Assembly: GCF_000003815.2 (NCBI RefSeq)
Contig: NC_049981.1
Coordinates: 32,789,628 to 32,853,627 of the forward strand
From: Branchiostoma floridae
Lineage: Eukaryota > Chordata > Leptocardii > Amphioxiformes > Branchiostomatidae
Direction of reading: 5' to 3'
Length of the DNA: 64,000 nt
The notes under the pieces are model-generated. The model searched no databases. It was given only the letters and a program-made list of their open reading frames with translations, and was not told where the DNA came from. This document shows, piece by piece, positions 53,001 through 63,443 of the stretch. The translations under genes and the position numbers were made by a program. Each line of letters opens with the position of its first letter. The stretch's first letter is position 1.

Positions 53001-55256
53001 ACAAACATAGTACATAATTGTAACTATGAAATGAAGAAGCGATAAGAATAAGAAGCTTTCAAACTAGCTATAGGAGGTTTACATCTCCTTTAAAACTGGT
53101 CCACACTCCTGAAGGAACAGGTTTAGGTTATATAGTTACCGAGGGGGGCGTCATCGTACCCTGTTGCTTCGTGTCTGTTGCTAGAGAAACCGAGGCGGGC
53201 ACCATTGCCCTTATTGTCACTAGTCTGTTGCTAAAGCACTTCTCACAGAGCAAGAAAATTGTTCGGGACCGAGTCTGCGTGCTCTAAATGACATTTCCGA
53301 TGTTCTCTCGATCATGTCGGGTTTTCGAGAATCGGCCGATGTTCTCAGGTCTCAGGAGGGATATTTTAAGCCAAGATATAAGCTCGATTTTAAAATCTGG
53401 CGATAAAGAAATACGACCAAAGCTCTTCGACTGTATTTACAGAGGCTTAACAACTCTTCAAGCTCTTCTCTTTTCTTTTCTCCTGCAAGTTAATATCAAG
53501 ACGAACTTACCGAACCAGGAGGCCCGGGTGGGCCAGGGGGTCCGGTCGGACCGGTGACCGAGAGTCCATCTCTCCCATCCCTTCCGGGTTCTCCTCTCTC
53601 ACCGGCTAAGCACCCTTGAAGTTGAAGACAGCAATTTGACAATGAACGAGTGATGACCGGGACCAGGGCCGCCACTTTCCAACCCCCCTTCCGATCTGAA
53701 ACACTCTCTTGTAAAGTGACCTCATGACCCTGCCAGATCATCTAGGCCACAGAGTTGAAAAAGGGGGTCCGTATAAAAGCTTGTAGAGGTCCCTTCATTT
53801 AGGCATGAGCACCGGTCTCACAGAGATCCAAGTGATTCCAGTTGAATTGATAGTGTTTTCGGTAAAAATCTCGCCCCACCTAAAAAATGTGCTATTATCA
53901 TGCTATCGAGAACGTGTAAATAAACACCATCTACGGTACGGTATTAGTCAGCTATATATCATCTTTCTGTCGAGTATATGCAGCAACTCTGGGAATTCAA
54001 AGATCCAACCCTTCCAGACCGAAACAAGCCCAACTATATAATTACCATATCATTACGTTAATATTAATACCATCGTTAGAGTTATGTGTATAACTCTTGT
54101 ATCATTCTAAACCTACAGTTTGTGATTTGTACCAAGCTAATTCTAGAATTTACTGTAAAACCTTTTTTCGGGTGGGCGATATCGCTAGAGGGGGCGAGGT
54201 GTGGATGGGTGGGGGGCGAGATCAGTGTTGGAGTTCGGTGTTGGCGGGCAAGATCGCTATGACACCGGTTTAGCTCTGTTAGTTCATGAAGATACTGATT
54301 ACCTTTGCCAGAATGGCTAACAACAAAAATTGTAGCATTCTTAATTGTGTAAAAAGGTTACAAGAAAATAAAGTAATGTGTGTCATTCTTACCTCCTAGA
54401 GTCGTGGGTAGTGTAATCTTGTTGGCAAAATTCCTGATGTTAGACACAGATCTCTTAGCTCGGTGATGCACTTCAGCTCCGTACAGAAAGTTGGCGCTTT
54501 TGCCACGCCCTGCTCCATTCTGCTGCTCATGGACACTTGGGCCCTGAGGACTCACCTGATGGGCGACATTAGATGCTCTCAATTCACTCGGTATTGTTAG
54601 GCTGGCAGTGTCGGGACCTTGTCGGATGTTTTGAAGATCAGTCTGTCAGTAAAGCTGTAGTCTCGCTCGTCAGGGTGACAGGTTGGCGACGGTCCAACTC
54701 TGCCTATCCTGATCTTTGAACTCGTTTACAGGGCCTGCTGATCCAGACTTCAGGCCGCAGGGAACTCATTTACGCATTACTCATTGAACACATACGCTAC
54801 ACGCGCTACCGCGTGTAATGCGTTAGCTGTAATAATCTTGGCTTTTTCACTGCTATTAGATAAAATGTACGTGTAGAAATACTAAACAAATCTGCTCACG
54901 ATTCAATACTTTAATTTATGATTTGTCGTTTAGCGTCCTAACCCACCACCCTGATCCATTGGCCCGAAAAATGTAACATTTGGAGTTTGTTGTGAACTTG
55001 TGTTCGATAGACATACCTGCGTATCCAGGTGTTCTCCCCACTGTCGCATCTCCTGCATCTGCGCTTTCATATCCTTCAGTTGAGACTTCATTTCTGTCAG
55101 TTCCGCCCCCTGCCTCACCAGTACAAACATGGTGAAGAAACCTACAAGCACCGCCACTACGGCCACCATTATGGCCGTCAGCACTGCGATTATCCCCAGC
55201 CTATCCCGCTCTGCCCCGTGTGCAGAGGAAGTCATTTCGAGGCTTTTGGAGCCCAT
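46732..55256 (-). CDS. Lectin gene 2: type II membrane collagen-fibrinogen-like protein
   Basis: Seven exons join with GT/AG sites and consistent phase: 55256-55017, 54555-54393, 53614-53511, 52731-52695, 52073-51972, 50159-49943 and 47047-46732. The coding sequence is 1179 bases, 392 aa. Order: 20-residue tail, transmembrane helix about 21-47, coiled coil about 52-80, furin-type RAKR at 112-115, interrupted collagen run, CCC linker, FReD. Closest to gene 3 in domain plan and sequence. Differences: no 48-base linker exon, an interruption (GLSVT) in the collagen run, and Trp for Arg at the FReD middle/C exon junction (STFW for STFR). Introns are inflated by three insertions. Proposed role as for gene 3, inferred. 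Confidence 0.82.
47212..48274. mobile_element. Inserted repeat with inverted ends
   Basis: The site in gene 3 is empty. The block begins TAGAGTTCGGCG and has TACCTCCATGAA near its left end and TTCATGGAGGTA at its right end. The inside holds a CAGACAGACACACAGACA stretch near 48215. No coding frame. The phrase ACTAGAGTTC recurs at 15945 and 17625. Confidence 0.6.
48441..49863. other. Second insertion in gene 2 last intron
   Basis: Absent from gene 3. Its right part (about 49660-49863) is a copy of the repeat that ends in AATAGGGTTAGCAC; compare 21872 and 63718. The rest is not recognised, and no domain is seen in its short frames. Confidence 0.5.
49943..50159 (-). CDS. Gene 2 exon 6 (FReD middle part)
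   Basis: 217 bases, phase 1 to 2. It encodes [39 protein letters not shown] and LDDWSGATKFAEYSTF. Confidence 0.9.
50336..50491. repeat. TGAA microsatellite (retrotransposon tail)
   Basis: About 155 bases of TGAA repeats with few errors. On the minus strand it directly follows an L2/CR1-like 3' region, so it is the ATTC tail of that element, probably expanded. Confidence 0.85.
50954..51705 (-). pseudogene. L2/CR1-like reverse transcriptase, C-terminal fragment, frameshifted
   Basis: Three overlapping frames together show SSQGTLLSPSIFLVVFDDAM, KYVDDLSLAES (catalytic YVDD), LNPGKYKAMVVCFMK, LLGVWIQNNLKWD, YVRQVLEYFVPVWQPGLT and RVEKRALRTILGDKYTDY. These are in the order expected of the RT and thumb region. 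At least two frameshifts, so it is inactive. Confidence 0.8.
51972..52073 (-). CDS. Gene 2 exon 5 (FReD N-terminal part)
   Basis: 102 bases, phase 1 to 1. It encodes DCAEYHASGQNTSGVYTF and VWAYCDMDDE. Confidence 0.88.
52074..52694 (-). other. Gene 2 intron
   Basis: About 620 bases, AT-rich, with a TAGCTCCTG / CAGGAGCTA pair near 52230-52258. No coding content and no counterpart of the 48-base linker exon of gene 3. Confidence 0.45.
52695..52731 (-). CDS. Gene 2 exon 4 (Cys cluster linker)
   Basis: 37 bases, phase 0 to 1. It encodes CCCSSPSPVPAP. It fits by splice sites (TCCAG / GTAAGC), phase and similarity to gene 3 exon 4. Confidence 0.72.
52732..53510 (-). other. Gene 2 intron
   Basis: About 780 bases without recognisable elements. 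Confidence 0.4.
53511..53614 (-). CDS. Gene 2 exon 3 (interrupted collagen repeat)
   Basis: 104 bases, phase 1 to 0. It encodes CLA then GER GEP GRD GRD, an interruption GLSVT, then [14 protein letters not shown]. Interruptions give collagen helices a bend; here it may be a recent insertion relative to gene 3. Confidence 0.87.
53615..54392 (-). other. Gene 2 intron
   Basis: About 780 bases. A GGTGGGCGA-rich patch near 54170-54250. No gene is recognised. Confidence 0.4.
54393..54555 (-). CDS. Gene 2 exon 2 (juxtamembrane part with furin-type site)
   Basis: 163 bases, phase 0 to 1. It encodes VSPQGPSVHEQQNGAGRGKS, FLYGAEVHHRAKRSVSNI and ITLPTTLG; RAKR-S at 54451-54462. Confidence 0.87.
54556..55016 (-). 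other. Gene 2 intron 1
   Basis: 461 bases, nearly the same as gene 3 intron 1 (36684-37144), including the CGCTACCGCGTGTAATGCG palindrome. Confidence 0.55.
55017..55256 (-). CDS. Gene 2 exon 1 (cytoplasmic tail, transmembrane helix, coiled coil)
   Basis: 240 bases, 80 codons: MGSKSLEMTSSAHGAERDRL, a hydrophobic helix (AIMVAVVAVLVGFFTMFVLV), then LTEMKSQLKDMKAQMQEMRQ. An upstream in-frame ATG exists but is not conserved in context. Confidence 0.87.
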
Positions 55257-55440
55257 TCTTGGATATTTCCGCCAAAAAGTAAATGTACGTCGATCAACAA
55301 GCAGACACAACCAGCCCGAAGACGTGTCAGCGACTGACTGATTTTAAAGATATGATGTTACTTTGAACCCAACAGTTCTGTTCCCTTATTGGTTAGAAAC
55401 ATCGTAGAACAACCATTTCCTCATGCGTCATTCATATTTT
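55257..55440 (-). promoter_or_regulatory. Upstream region of gene 2
   Basis: Inverted CCAAT (ATTGG at 55388-55392) 132 bp before the ATG. The CRE-like site seen in genes 3 and 4 is changed to TGACGCA (55424-55430). Confidence 0.45.
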
Positions 55441-57585
55441 AGCGATGCCGGGAGATTCGGAGAACGTCGTAGACCGTCGGGTCCGAACCGACGTTTGACG
55501 ATGATTCCCGATTGCCGACTTGTAGCCACTCGGCACAAGGAAGAAATACCGATCTAATTGGTGTGCCAAGTGCCTGAGGGTTGGTTTGTATAAGGGGATA
55601 AAAGAATAGATCACTAAGTTAGTGTATTAGATTCTTTATATATATATACTATACAGGATCTTCCTTCTAAATTATGTGATGCGGATTCTGTTGTTTTGTT
55701 TTATTTTTCATTCCGTCAACAATTACTGGGGTCACTGAAGCCAGCGACAGGTCATGTTTTGTCTGTTCATGTTACTGACAGAGTTTCACACTTTGCTTAC
55801 TTCATGAGTGTAGTAAAAGTTAACAGTAAACGGTGAGCATCGCAGACATGGTCAAACATAGAGCTGTCTCTGTGTAGAGTTCCTCCTCCCGAGCATGCCG
55901 TAATTCAGAGGCCGTCGGGTAATGCCCGACACAAGACACAAACCGAAGTTTCGCGACTGAGACCTATGATTCCCAACCGCCTTACTTTAAAGGGTCACTA
56001 GGCAAAATGTAGCTTGCAAGTGTGACTAGGGCGGCATACGCCCGGGGCTCAGTTTGTCCTCCAATACCTAAAGACTATGTTTATCATTGAAATCATTTGT
56101 CCTTGTGAGGTTAAAATCTTTTTGATGTGATGCTGGTTTGGTATTTACAACGATAAAGTAGAAAATATACACGGTTAGTGCAGTTTGGTTTTGACTCTTA
56201 ACAACAACATTAGCTACCCTGACCTCTGATAACCCATATACAAGGACGACCGGTTTTACAGACGCAGTGTGTACCGACGTGTTACAGTCGCGCTGGAGTG
56301 TTTTGTTTATATAGAAATCACTGATGCATGAAACGACCAAAATACAACTTAAATGTCCTTATATTTTAAGGTACAGTCAAAATACGTCTAAGATCAACGA
56401 TGTGAGCAAGTACAAAACCGACCAGCACAATTTAGGACAAGAACATGTCGGAATTTCTCTGTTCGATGATTTTCATTGGGGGAGGGGGGTACTCTATATT
56501 TTTTTCTTAAAGCACAGAAAACAGCCATTTTTTAAAATCTGTCAAAAAATGTTGTCATTTACGAAAGCCAGCACATTCGGATATGTTTAGTGACAGAAAA
56601 TGTCTTTTAGACTTTCAAACCTCAAGCATTTGTTAATCAAGAGAACATTGGAGATCGTCGGCTCATACCAGACGGACAACTAGTAGATACCGAAGCTGGC
56701 CGAATGGAACCGATGATTCCCGATTGTCTTGGTAGGAAGGGTCTTTTGTCAGAATGTAGCCATACGTGTGTAATTAGTGGAACACTTGCCTGGGATTTGC
56801 CTGGGGCTCGGCTTGTCCTCCATTATCTATTGATAAAAATCATAATCTCTACAATATCAATATCACATTTTGTAGATATTGCATAAATGTGATGTTGCTT
56901 TGTTCCTTGCAACGTTGAAAATAGAAAATCTGAAATCTGCAAAACCATCATTTAGTTTAGGTTTGACTCCTGTCAACAACAGTAGTTGTCCTGACTTGTG
57001 CACTCTAGGGTTAGGGACGACCAGTTTAAGACACCCAGTGTGCAGCTACACAGAAATTCACAAAATTGGTCGTGTTTATACAGAAATCACTAATGCATGA
57101 AAATATATGCATATCTTATTCAGAAATCACTACTGCCCAATATATATCTTAGCAAAAATAAATGACGTGAATAAAGATCTAACGGCTGGGGCGACACATT
57201 GTCACCATTTCCCTATATTCATTCTTATTTCTATTTCTTTGTAGTCATTTTCTTCAGCACAGGAAAAGTGCCCGTTTTTGTTCAACATCTTCGTTTGCTA
57301 ACCATGATTGTGGCTACCTGAGCCAGGTGTTACCTAGATTGTAGACCTTAATGTACTTATACAGCTGGGATTGAGACATCGATTTCATAATTTCTCTATG
57401 TTCTTTTTGGCATTTTCAAACGTGTACATGTGTGATTAACAAAGGAGACCGTCGACACACGACCAACAGACGGACGAGTACAAACCGGAGTTAGGCAAAT
57501 GGGACCTACTTTTCGCGACCAGCATGCTTGACAAAGTCGCTAGCGAGGCAGAATGTAGCAAGACGTTTGCCTAACTAGACAATTG
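55441..57585 (-). repeat. Repeated upstream units, gene 2
   Basis: Four degenerate units at about 55445-55540, 55900-56080, 56650-56840 and 57450-57585 correspond one to one with the gene 4 series. Confidence 0.6.
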
Positions 57586-59532
57586 TCGTTACCGCGTTAC
57601 GGCCCATTTCTACCGGTGTGTTTATGTCGTGTGTTTAATGCAGGACATTCTCTCACAAGTAAAAGATGCTGAACAGATTACAAAGCAGGGAAACATCATT
57701 TACTATTGTAAGACACTAGTTCAATGTGACCTCAGGTAGCAGTGACCTGTAAAGACATAGAATCCTTACAAAAGAGATTACGTTGGTGCTTTTCATGATG
57801 AAGCTAAGTTATTTAAGCTCCACAACATTTAGCATTATAACCTACCACATTTCATTTGCTTTTTCATGAAGTCGAAATTGAAATTCTATAGAAAAAAAGG
57901 AAAAAGAAGGCAACTTGGAGTCGCTTAGTTTAAATCCAATGTGATACAACAGGTGGTAGTCTACTGAGCATAGCAGTCAGATGGGACATTTGGGATTTTT
58001 TAAGAAACCTGCACTTTATTCCAAAGAAGCAATAGAATCCAAGGCCACCAATCATTGTACGATATATATAGATGTATGGATCATGTACCGACTACCACCA
58101 AATGTGTACAAATATGTGGATTAAAACATATACCATTCATTAATGTATATTGAGCCCTGACATACGAACAGAACATATTAAACAAAATTTAATGCAAATT
58201 CCAGTTGCTGAAAAAAAGACAGTAAAAAGTCTACAAATAAAGATCTAGCCATGTACCGTATAGTTAAGTAAATATAATAGCAGTATACACCAAAAGGCAC
58301 CGTTTGAAAATGAATAGTGGGTTCAGACAATCTCTCAATATACTTGGACAATAAAACTATACTTAACATAGCAATTTCAAACAGCGATATATCCTATTAG
58401 AGAATACAGAACATGTGGTTCTTCTATCAATTCTCACCTTCAAATAAAGACACATTATACATAAGAAGAAGATAAGAAAGTCACATGAAAATTATACATT
58501 TTTAAAATTTTAATGGTAAAACATATTCGATGAATTCAGCATATAAAGATACTATCCCTTTCCTGAAAAAAATACATAACGTTTTCTAATCAGTCACCTA
58601 CAGTAGGAAAATTACTACCGAACTATTTTAGTACTTGACGGTAGTTAAACTTAATCTTCCATGCTTTCACCATAGGCAAATAAGTCGTCAAAAATAGTCC
58701 GCCTTGTCATTTCAAATCATGTAGAAAAAGATGAGTTGACAGACCAAATTACATGCTTGATAACACTAATTTGTTGTGAGAACGATAGGATTACACTGAG
58801 AGAAACACAGAGTACAACACGAAGATTCCGCTTCTATGTAAGAGATATGTATTAATTAACCTCACTATCTTCTGCCTCCGTCCTAATCAAGTAAGAGAAT
58901 GTTAGCAAAAAGGCTTTATCAGTGTCTTAAAGACTTAATCAAAGTAAAACTACTCACTTATAAGAGTACTGAAATACATGTTAAAATACCAAGCGCCAGA
59001 ATATCGTGCTGGAAATGATGCATGATTTTAGAAATCATCAATGTCAGGTTTTACTATAAAACACGCGAAATAGCTGACTCCGCTACGTTAACGACAAATG
59101 GCTCAATCTTTCCCCTATGCAGATATCAACATGTTCCTACGTTTCTTTAAATGATAACATTCAAACAATGCAATTTGTCCAACATGTCTCAACAAAATGC
59201 TAGTGAACCGAAACATCAATATGCTGAAGCACTTTTCTGGCCCTTGAGTACATGAATATGTATGAAATTATTATGATCTACTTTTCCTTAAAGGTATTTA
59301 CGCTGTTTATAAAAAGAAAAGTGATATGTAAGTATTGCCAGACATGAGAGTAGCAAGATTCCGCAGAAAATGGTCCAAGCTTTGATTCAGTGAAGTCAAG
59401 CTTGCCTAAGCTTGATGTTTCTGATTTTGGGAGAAGAAATGCTGCTACAGTTATCTCTATGGGCCGCTCTTCATCTTCATGATGGTAACATCAGGCCATA
59501 CGAACCTGATTTAGAAAAAAAAGCTGCTCCGG
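57586..59532 (-). other. 3' flank of lectin gene 1 (duplicated block)
   Basis: Matches the other 3' flanks. A stretch at about 59370-59520, directly after the stop codon, has no counterpart in genes 2 and 3 and looks like a small insertion. Confidence 0.6.
58015..58020 (-). other. Candidate poly(A) signal, gene 1
   Basis: AATAAA in the conserved phrase, about 1.5 kb beyond the stop codon. Confidence 0.35.
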
Positions 59533-59845
59533 TTATGGTCTGATTTTCATAGACACAGATTTAAGGGAGTAGTCGGAGCCTTTCCAGTGGTACCACACCA
59601 CACCTTGCCAGGCTGAACAGGAGCTCCCACAGTTGCCCAGGTAACGCCCGTTGAGAACGGAGTGGGTGCAGCTGTTAAACCACCAGCCGGCATATCCGCG
59701 CGTCCGAGAACAATGGCTACTCCAGACATCATTGTCCCTGTCCAAAGTGGAGAACCTGTGACCGTTGTTGTGAGCCATGGAGTCTCCCGCGGTGCCTGAA
59801 TACCCGGAAATGTGCAGGCGGTACCCGTCCGCCTCACCGGACACC
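59533..59845 (-). CDS. Gene 1 last exon (FReD C-terminal part)
   Basis: 313 bases, phase 2 to TAA, one codon shorter than in genes 2 and 3. It encodes [40 protein letters not shown] and [12 protein letters not shown]. Confidence 0.9.
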
Positions 59846-62800
59846 CTGGGTGGGAAAATTACGTCATATCATTGTTAGATTTTCTGAAGATTACGTATCC
59901 ATGCAGGTATTAAACATTAATGTTTAAGCTCAATCCACATCTACATCTACATTGAGCTACCCCCAGAAAGCCCCATTAGAGGGAAAGTGGTGGTGGGTGT
60001 ATGAATGTATTTGATGCATTTTTGCCATTGTATAGTCAGTCAAACAGAAATCATAGTCATGATTTCAATATCCTTTAGCTATGATTGTTAACTGAATTCA
60101 TCATCATACTTTGAATTTTCGTAATGCCTAAGATCATGACTTCGCAAAATGTCTTCCGTTTCGTCTGTGTAACTATGCGCTTGTTTCAGTTACGTACGTA
60201 TGTATGTATGTATGTTTGTATGTATGAAAAGATCAATCGTATTTGTGTACATGCGTGTATCAGTGTAATGGTAAAAATAGCGTTCTGCCATTCCACCGGT
60301 AGAGATCACTATCGGAGTCCTTGTTGACAAAGATCGCGACAGGATCTCTGCCTGTACAAGCGGCAGTTCTAACGGTAGAGATCCCGATCGGAGTCTCTGC
60401 CGACGGAGCCTCAGATCGCGATGTTTTTGCCATGTTTGATAGCTTGTCCCATTAAAAAGGACAAACCTGAAAGTGCTATAAAGGGCGAAACGTTTGTTCC
60501 CTCCCCAATCCTCCATGTCAATTCTTAACTGGTGGTTTTTAAAGTTTGTCAGGAGGTGGATGACCTCGTTCCCAAGCCAAAACTCCCCCTTTTTATCTCC
60601 AAAGCCCAGTTTGTACTCCTCCCAGTTCCGGTTGAAGGGAACCGACCCGTCCTGCCGCCGCTGGATCACGGTCCACCCGCCTCCTGTGTAGAGGTACAAT
60701 TGACAAACTTAACACTATCACCGCGGACAAGGAATTTTATTGAATGGTCAAGGGATCTTGTAGAATGGACATGAGTATCATAGAATGATTGTAAAAAAAA
60801 TAGATGTACACATTTGTAAGGCAAATATCTTTAGTCATGTAGAAAAAGAACGACATTTAAAAAAAAATTGTCCTATCAATCATATGTGTACTAGATGTTC
60901 ATAAGCAGCCTCTTGATAAGAAATTTCCACCGAGCAGTGAAATTTTAATTGCTTAGGGAGGAATGAGAATTGCCATTGCCAGTGTAGAGAAGGAAAATTT
61001 ACAGACAAGACATGCCAATAATAAACAATCATGGGGAAGTTTCAGCAGGTTTACAGTACCTGCAGTGTCCATGTCACAGTAGGTTCCGATCCGGGTAGGG
61101 TAGAAAAACATGGCGTACACGCCACTCGCTGTCCGTCCTGAGGCATAGTATTCATCGCAGCCTGCAGAATCTGTGGGCCAGAATATATATATATATATAA
61201 CTTTATAAAGCAGGACGCGTAATGACAAAACCTTAGCAAATGTATTTAATGTTATTAGCAACTAATAATTTTGGCATAATGTATTCAGTTTTGATGAAAG
61301 TAGTGGGATGAGATTTACATTTGTTGAAAATAGAAACATCAGCAGACGTGCTACTGACGGGGGCAAAGTGGCTGTTATTACTCAATTTGACCAACAGCAA
61401 ACTAAACAAATTATATATATCATTACATCTTTTAACCATAATTTCCTGTTTGTTTCCACAGAACTAATCACTAGTTAGGATGTCTCTATACGTTTTTGTT
61501 GAACAAATCATACAAAAAGTACGAAGCCTAAAAATCAACCTTACCATAACAGGAAACACTGGCGTCCTCGTCGTGCGCGCAGTCGTGATCCGCCCAGCCG
61601 TTGTGCGGACAGTCGGTCAGTCTGGACTCGTTCCCGGTACAGGCCACCTGGTCCAACCAGATGTGGCCGCCGCCCCGCCCGAAGGAGCGCTGGGAGGACA
61701 CAGGCCGGGCGTAACGGAAGCCCAGCTGACGGCACACCACCTGCGCGTCCTCGTCTCCCCACCGGTCGTTACAGACCGTTCCCCACTCCCCGTAGTGAAG
61801 CACTTCCACCCTTCCTTCGGCAGAGGTGTTCCCGCCGGTAAGACGTACTGTTGAGATAAAGATGAAAAGAAAAGGGTTCAATACGTGGGACAAGTCGGCG
61901 TGATAATGCTGTGGTTGCTAATCTGCATCTGGTGTTATAACGCAACAGAGGAGTTAGCTAAAGTCAAAGACAATATACAGTTTGCGGTCTAGAGTGTTAC
62001 CCGTAATAGAGACACTTGGCTATTCGGATTGAATAGTTTTGTTTTCGAAATGGTATCCATTAGACATCCAGGTAATAAGATACGCCAAAAAGCAGTTACT
62101 CAAGCAGCTGGATATGATATTGGAAACGGTTAGACGTTTCAGATAGTATCCACTATCTTTTGTTAATGACACTGAAGTGATCTGGAAGAAACTGGCCCCT
62201 TTTTCAAGTTCAAGTTCATTCCTTATCCGATACAGCATGTTTAATGCATTTATGCTGTACAAAATCCCTTGTTGAAGGGTACTCACCGCAGGCATCCGTT
62301 ATTATTCCAACATCATCGATGGCAATGTCGCCGTAAGCGCCGCTGCCACGAACGGTCTCAAAAACAATCTGTGATGATGTAATAAATCGTCATTGTGATG
62401 ACATGTAGGTAATTATGAACATGTGTGGTTACCATTAAAGGTTTCATCTACTAGTATTTTAGTAGTAAGTCATATTATAAAAACATCAAACATATGTCAT
62501 TTGCTATGACCAAAGAATTGACGTAACATAATGATAGAACGAAAAGAGCTCTTTATTAAAGAGACCAACAAATTCGAATGCAACTATTCCACAAACTGTT
62601 TGATTATGTTTTCAACTCAGAACTTCATTGTGCAAACTGGCCGTTTCTAACTATGTTTTTTCCCGTGTCCTACCAAAATATCCGGGGGGGGGGGGGGAAC
62701 CAAGACTTGCGCTTCCACCAGTCAATATACTAGAATACCATTTGTACAGATTTATTGCATCTTGTCAATCAATCTGTTATTTTGCCTTTATGTGTTTGTT

Positions 62801-63443
62801 CAATAAAAAAAAATCGAATTCCATCCAAATTTCTCCACGTTTCCAGACAAAAAGAAAACTACTCTTAACATCATAAAACCCACACAGAGTTACTTATTAG
62901 CCTAGAGTACTCGCTCACAATAGTGTTAACCTAGCCTCTACCAGGCACCACAGGTCGCTAGAAAAATAGTAAAAATTGGTCAGATGAGACAGAAAACACG
63001 CCAGAGGAGTACCGTTTGCGACCGGCCGGACAACACTCCTAGGCCAATTAACCCCTACTTGGCCAAAGTCCCCTATTCGGCCATTCGGGTGTCTGGTAGA
63101 GAGAAGTGTTTACCGTTGTCTGTCATTTTGTCACTCGCAATTAGCCTTCGGGCACAAATCTATTAACTTGTATTTCTAACCTGTAAGAATCCTTCCCGTT
63201 TTGGCAGTGCCAACTCGCTGAACTTCCAGTGGTCCCCCTGGAAGTCTGACCTACTGAAAATGGCCTCTCCAAGGCTGTTGTTCCCGCGCTGTTTCACGTA
63301 CACGTTGAGGGTGCCGACTTGTGTGCCGTACATGTGGTAGTTAAAGTTCAGACAGAGGTTGTTCTCCGTGTTCAGCGGTGCGCTGATGAGCCGAGCCGTG
63401 TCACCTGCGGTACCACCACTGGCCTCAACGTACATGTACTTCC
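59533..63443 (-). CDS. Lectin gene 1 (5' part outside window): MAM-SRCR-fibrinogen-like protein
   Basis: Six exons are visible: 63443-63181 and 62368-62287 (MAM), 61847-61545 (SRCR), 61161-61060, 60683-60467 and 59845-59533 (FReD). All join in frame. The first MAM exon and anything before it lie beyond the right edge, so the protein should continue N-terminally, perhaps with the same membrane and collagen part as gene 4. Here the FReD follows the SRCR directly, without a second MAM. Its FReD middle exon is nearly identical to that of gene 4. Confidence 0.82.
59846..60466 (-). other. Gene 1 last intron
   Basis: Holds a GTAT microsatellite near 60195-60230 and two copies of a GGTAGAGATC...ATCGGAGTC phrase (60300 and 60380). 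No coding content. Confidence 0.5.
60467..60683 (-). CDS. Gene 1 FReD middle exon
   Basis: 217 bases, phase 1 to 2: [33 protein letters not shown] and [16 protein letters not shown]. Confidence 0.9.
60684..61059 (-). other. Gene 1 intron between FReD exons
   Basis: 376 bases related to 7468-7819. No coding content. Confidence 0.5.
61060..61161 (-). CDS. Gene 1 FReD N-terminal exon
   Basis: 102 bases, phase 1 to 1: [18 protein letters not shown] and GTYCDMDTA. Confidence 0.88.
61162..61544 (-). other. Gene 1 intron after SRCR
   Basis: 383 bases. The part next to the SRCR exon matches 12905-13005 of gene 4. No coding content. Confidence 0.5.
61545..61847 (-). CDS. Gene 1 SRCR exon
   Basis: 303 bases, phase 1 to 1. 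It encodes [51 protein letters not shown] and DASVSCY, with all six cysteines. A complete SRCR domain in a single exon. Confidence 0.9.
61848..62286 (-). other. Gene 1 intron between MAM and SRCR
   Basis: 439 bases, related to parts of 13309-15523 (words near 61895 and 62122). Confidence 0.5.
62287..62368 (-). CDS. Gene 1 MAM C-terminal exon
   Basis: 82 bases, phase 0 to 1: [20 protein letters not shown] and GIITDAC. Confidence 0.9.
62369..63180 (-). other. Gene 1 intron within MAM
   Basis: Contains a poly-G run near 62683-62698. A fragment at about 63128-63160 (CAATTAGCCTTCGGGCA) matches the 3' end of the retrotransposon at 23764-25985. Confidence 0.5.
63181..63443 (-). CDS. Gene 1 MAM middle exon
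   Basis: 263 bases, phase 1 to 0: [34 protein letters not shown] and WKFSELALP. Confidence 0.9.
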
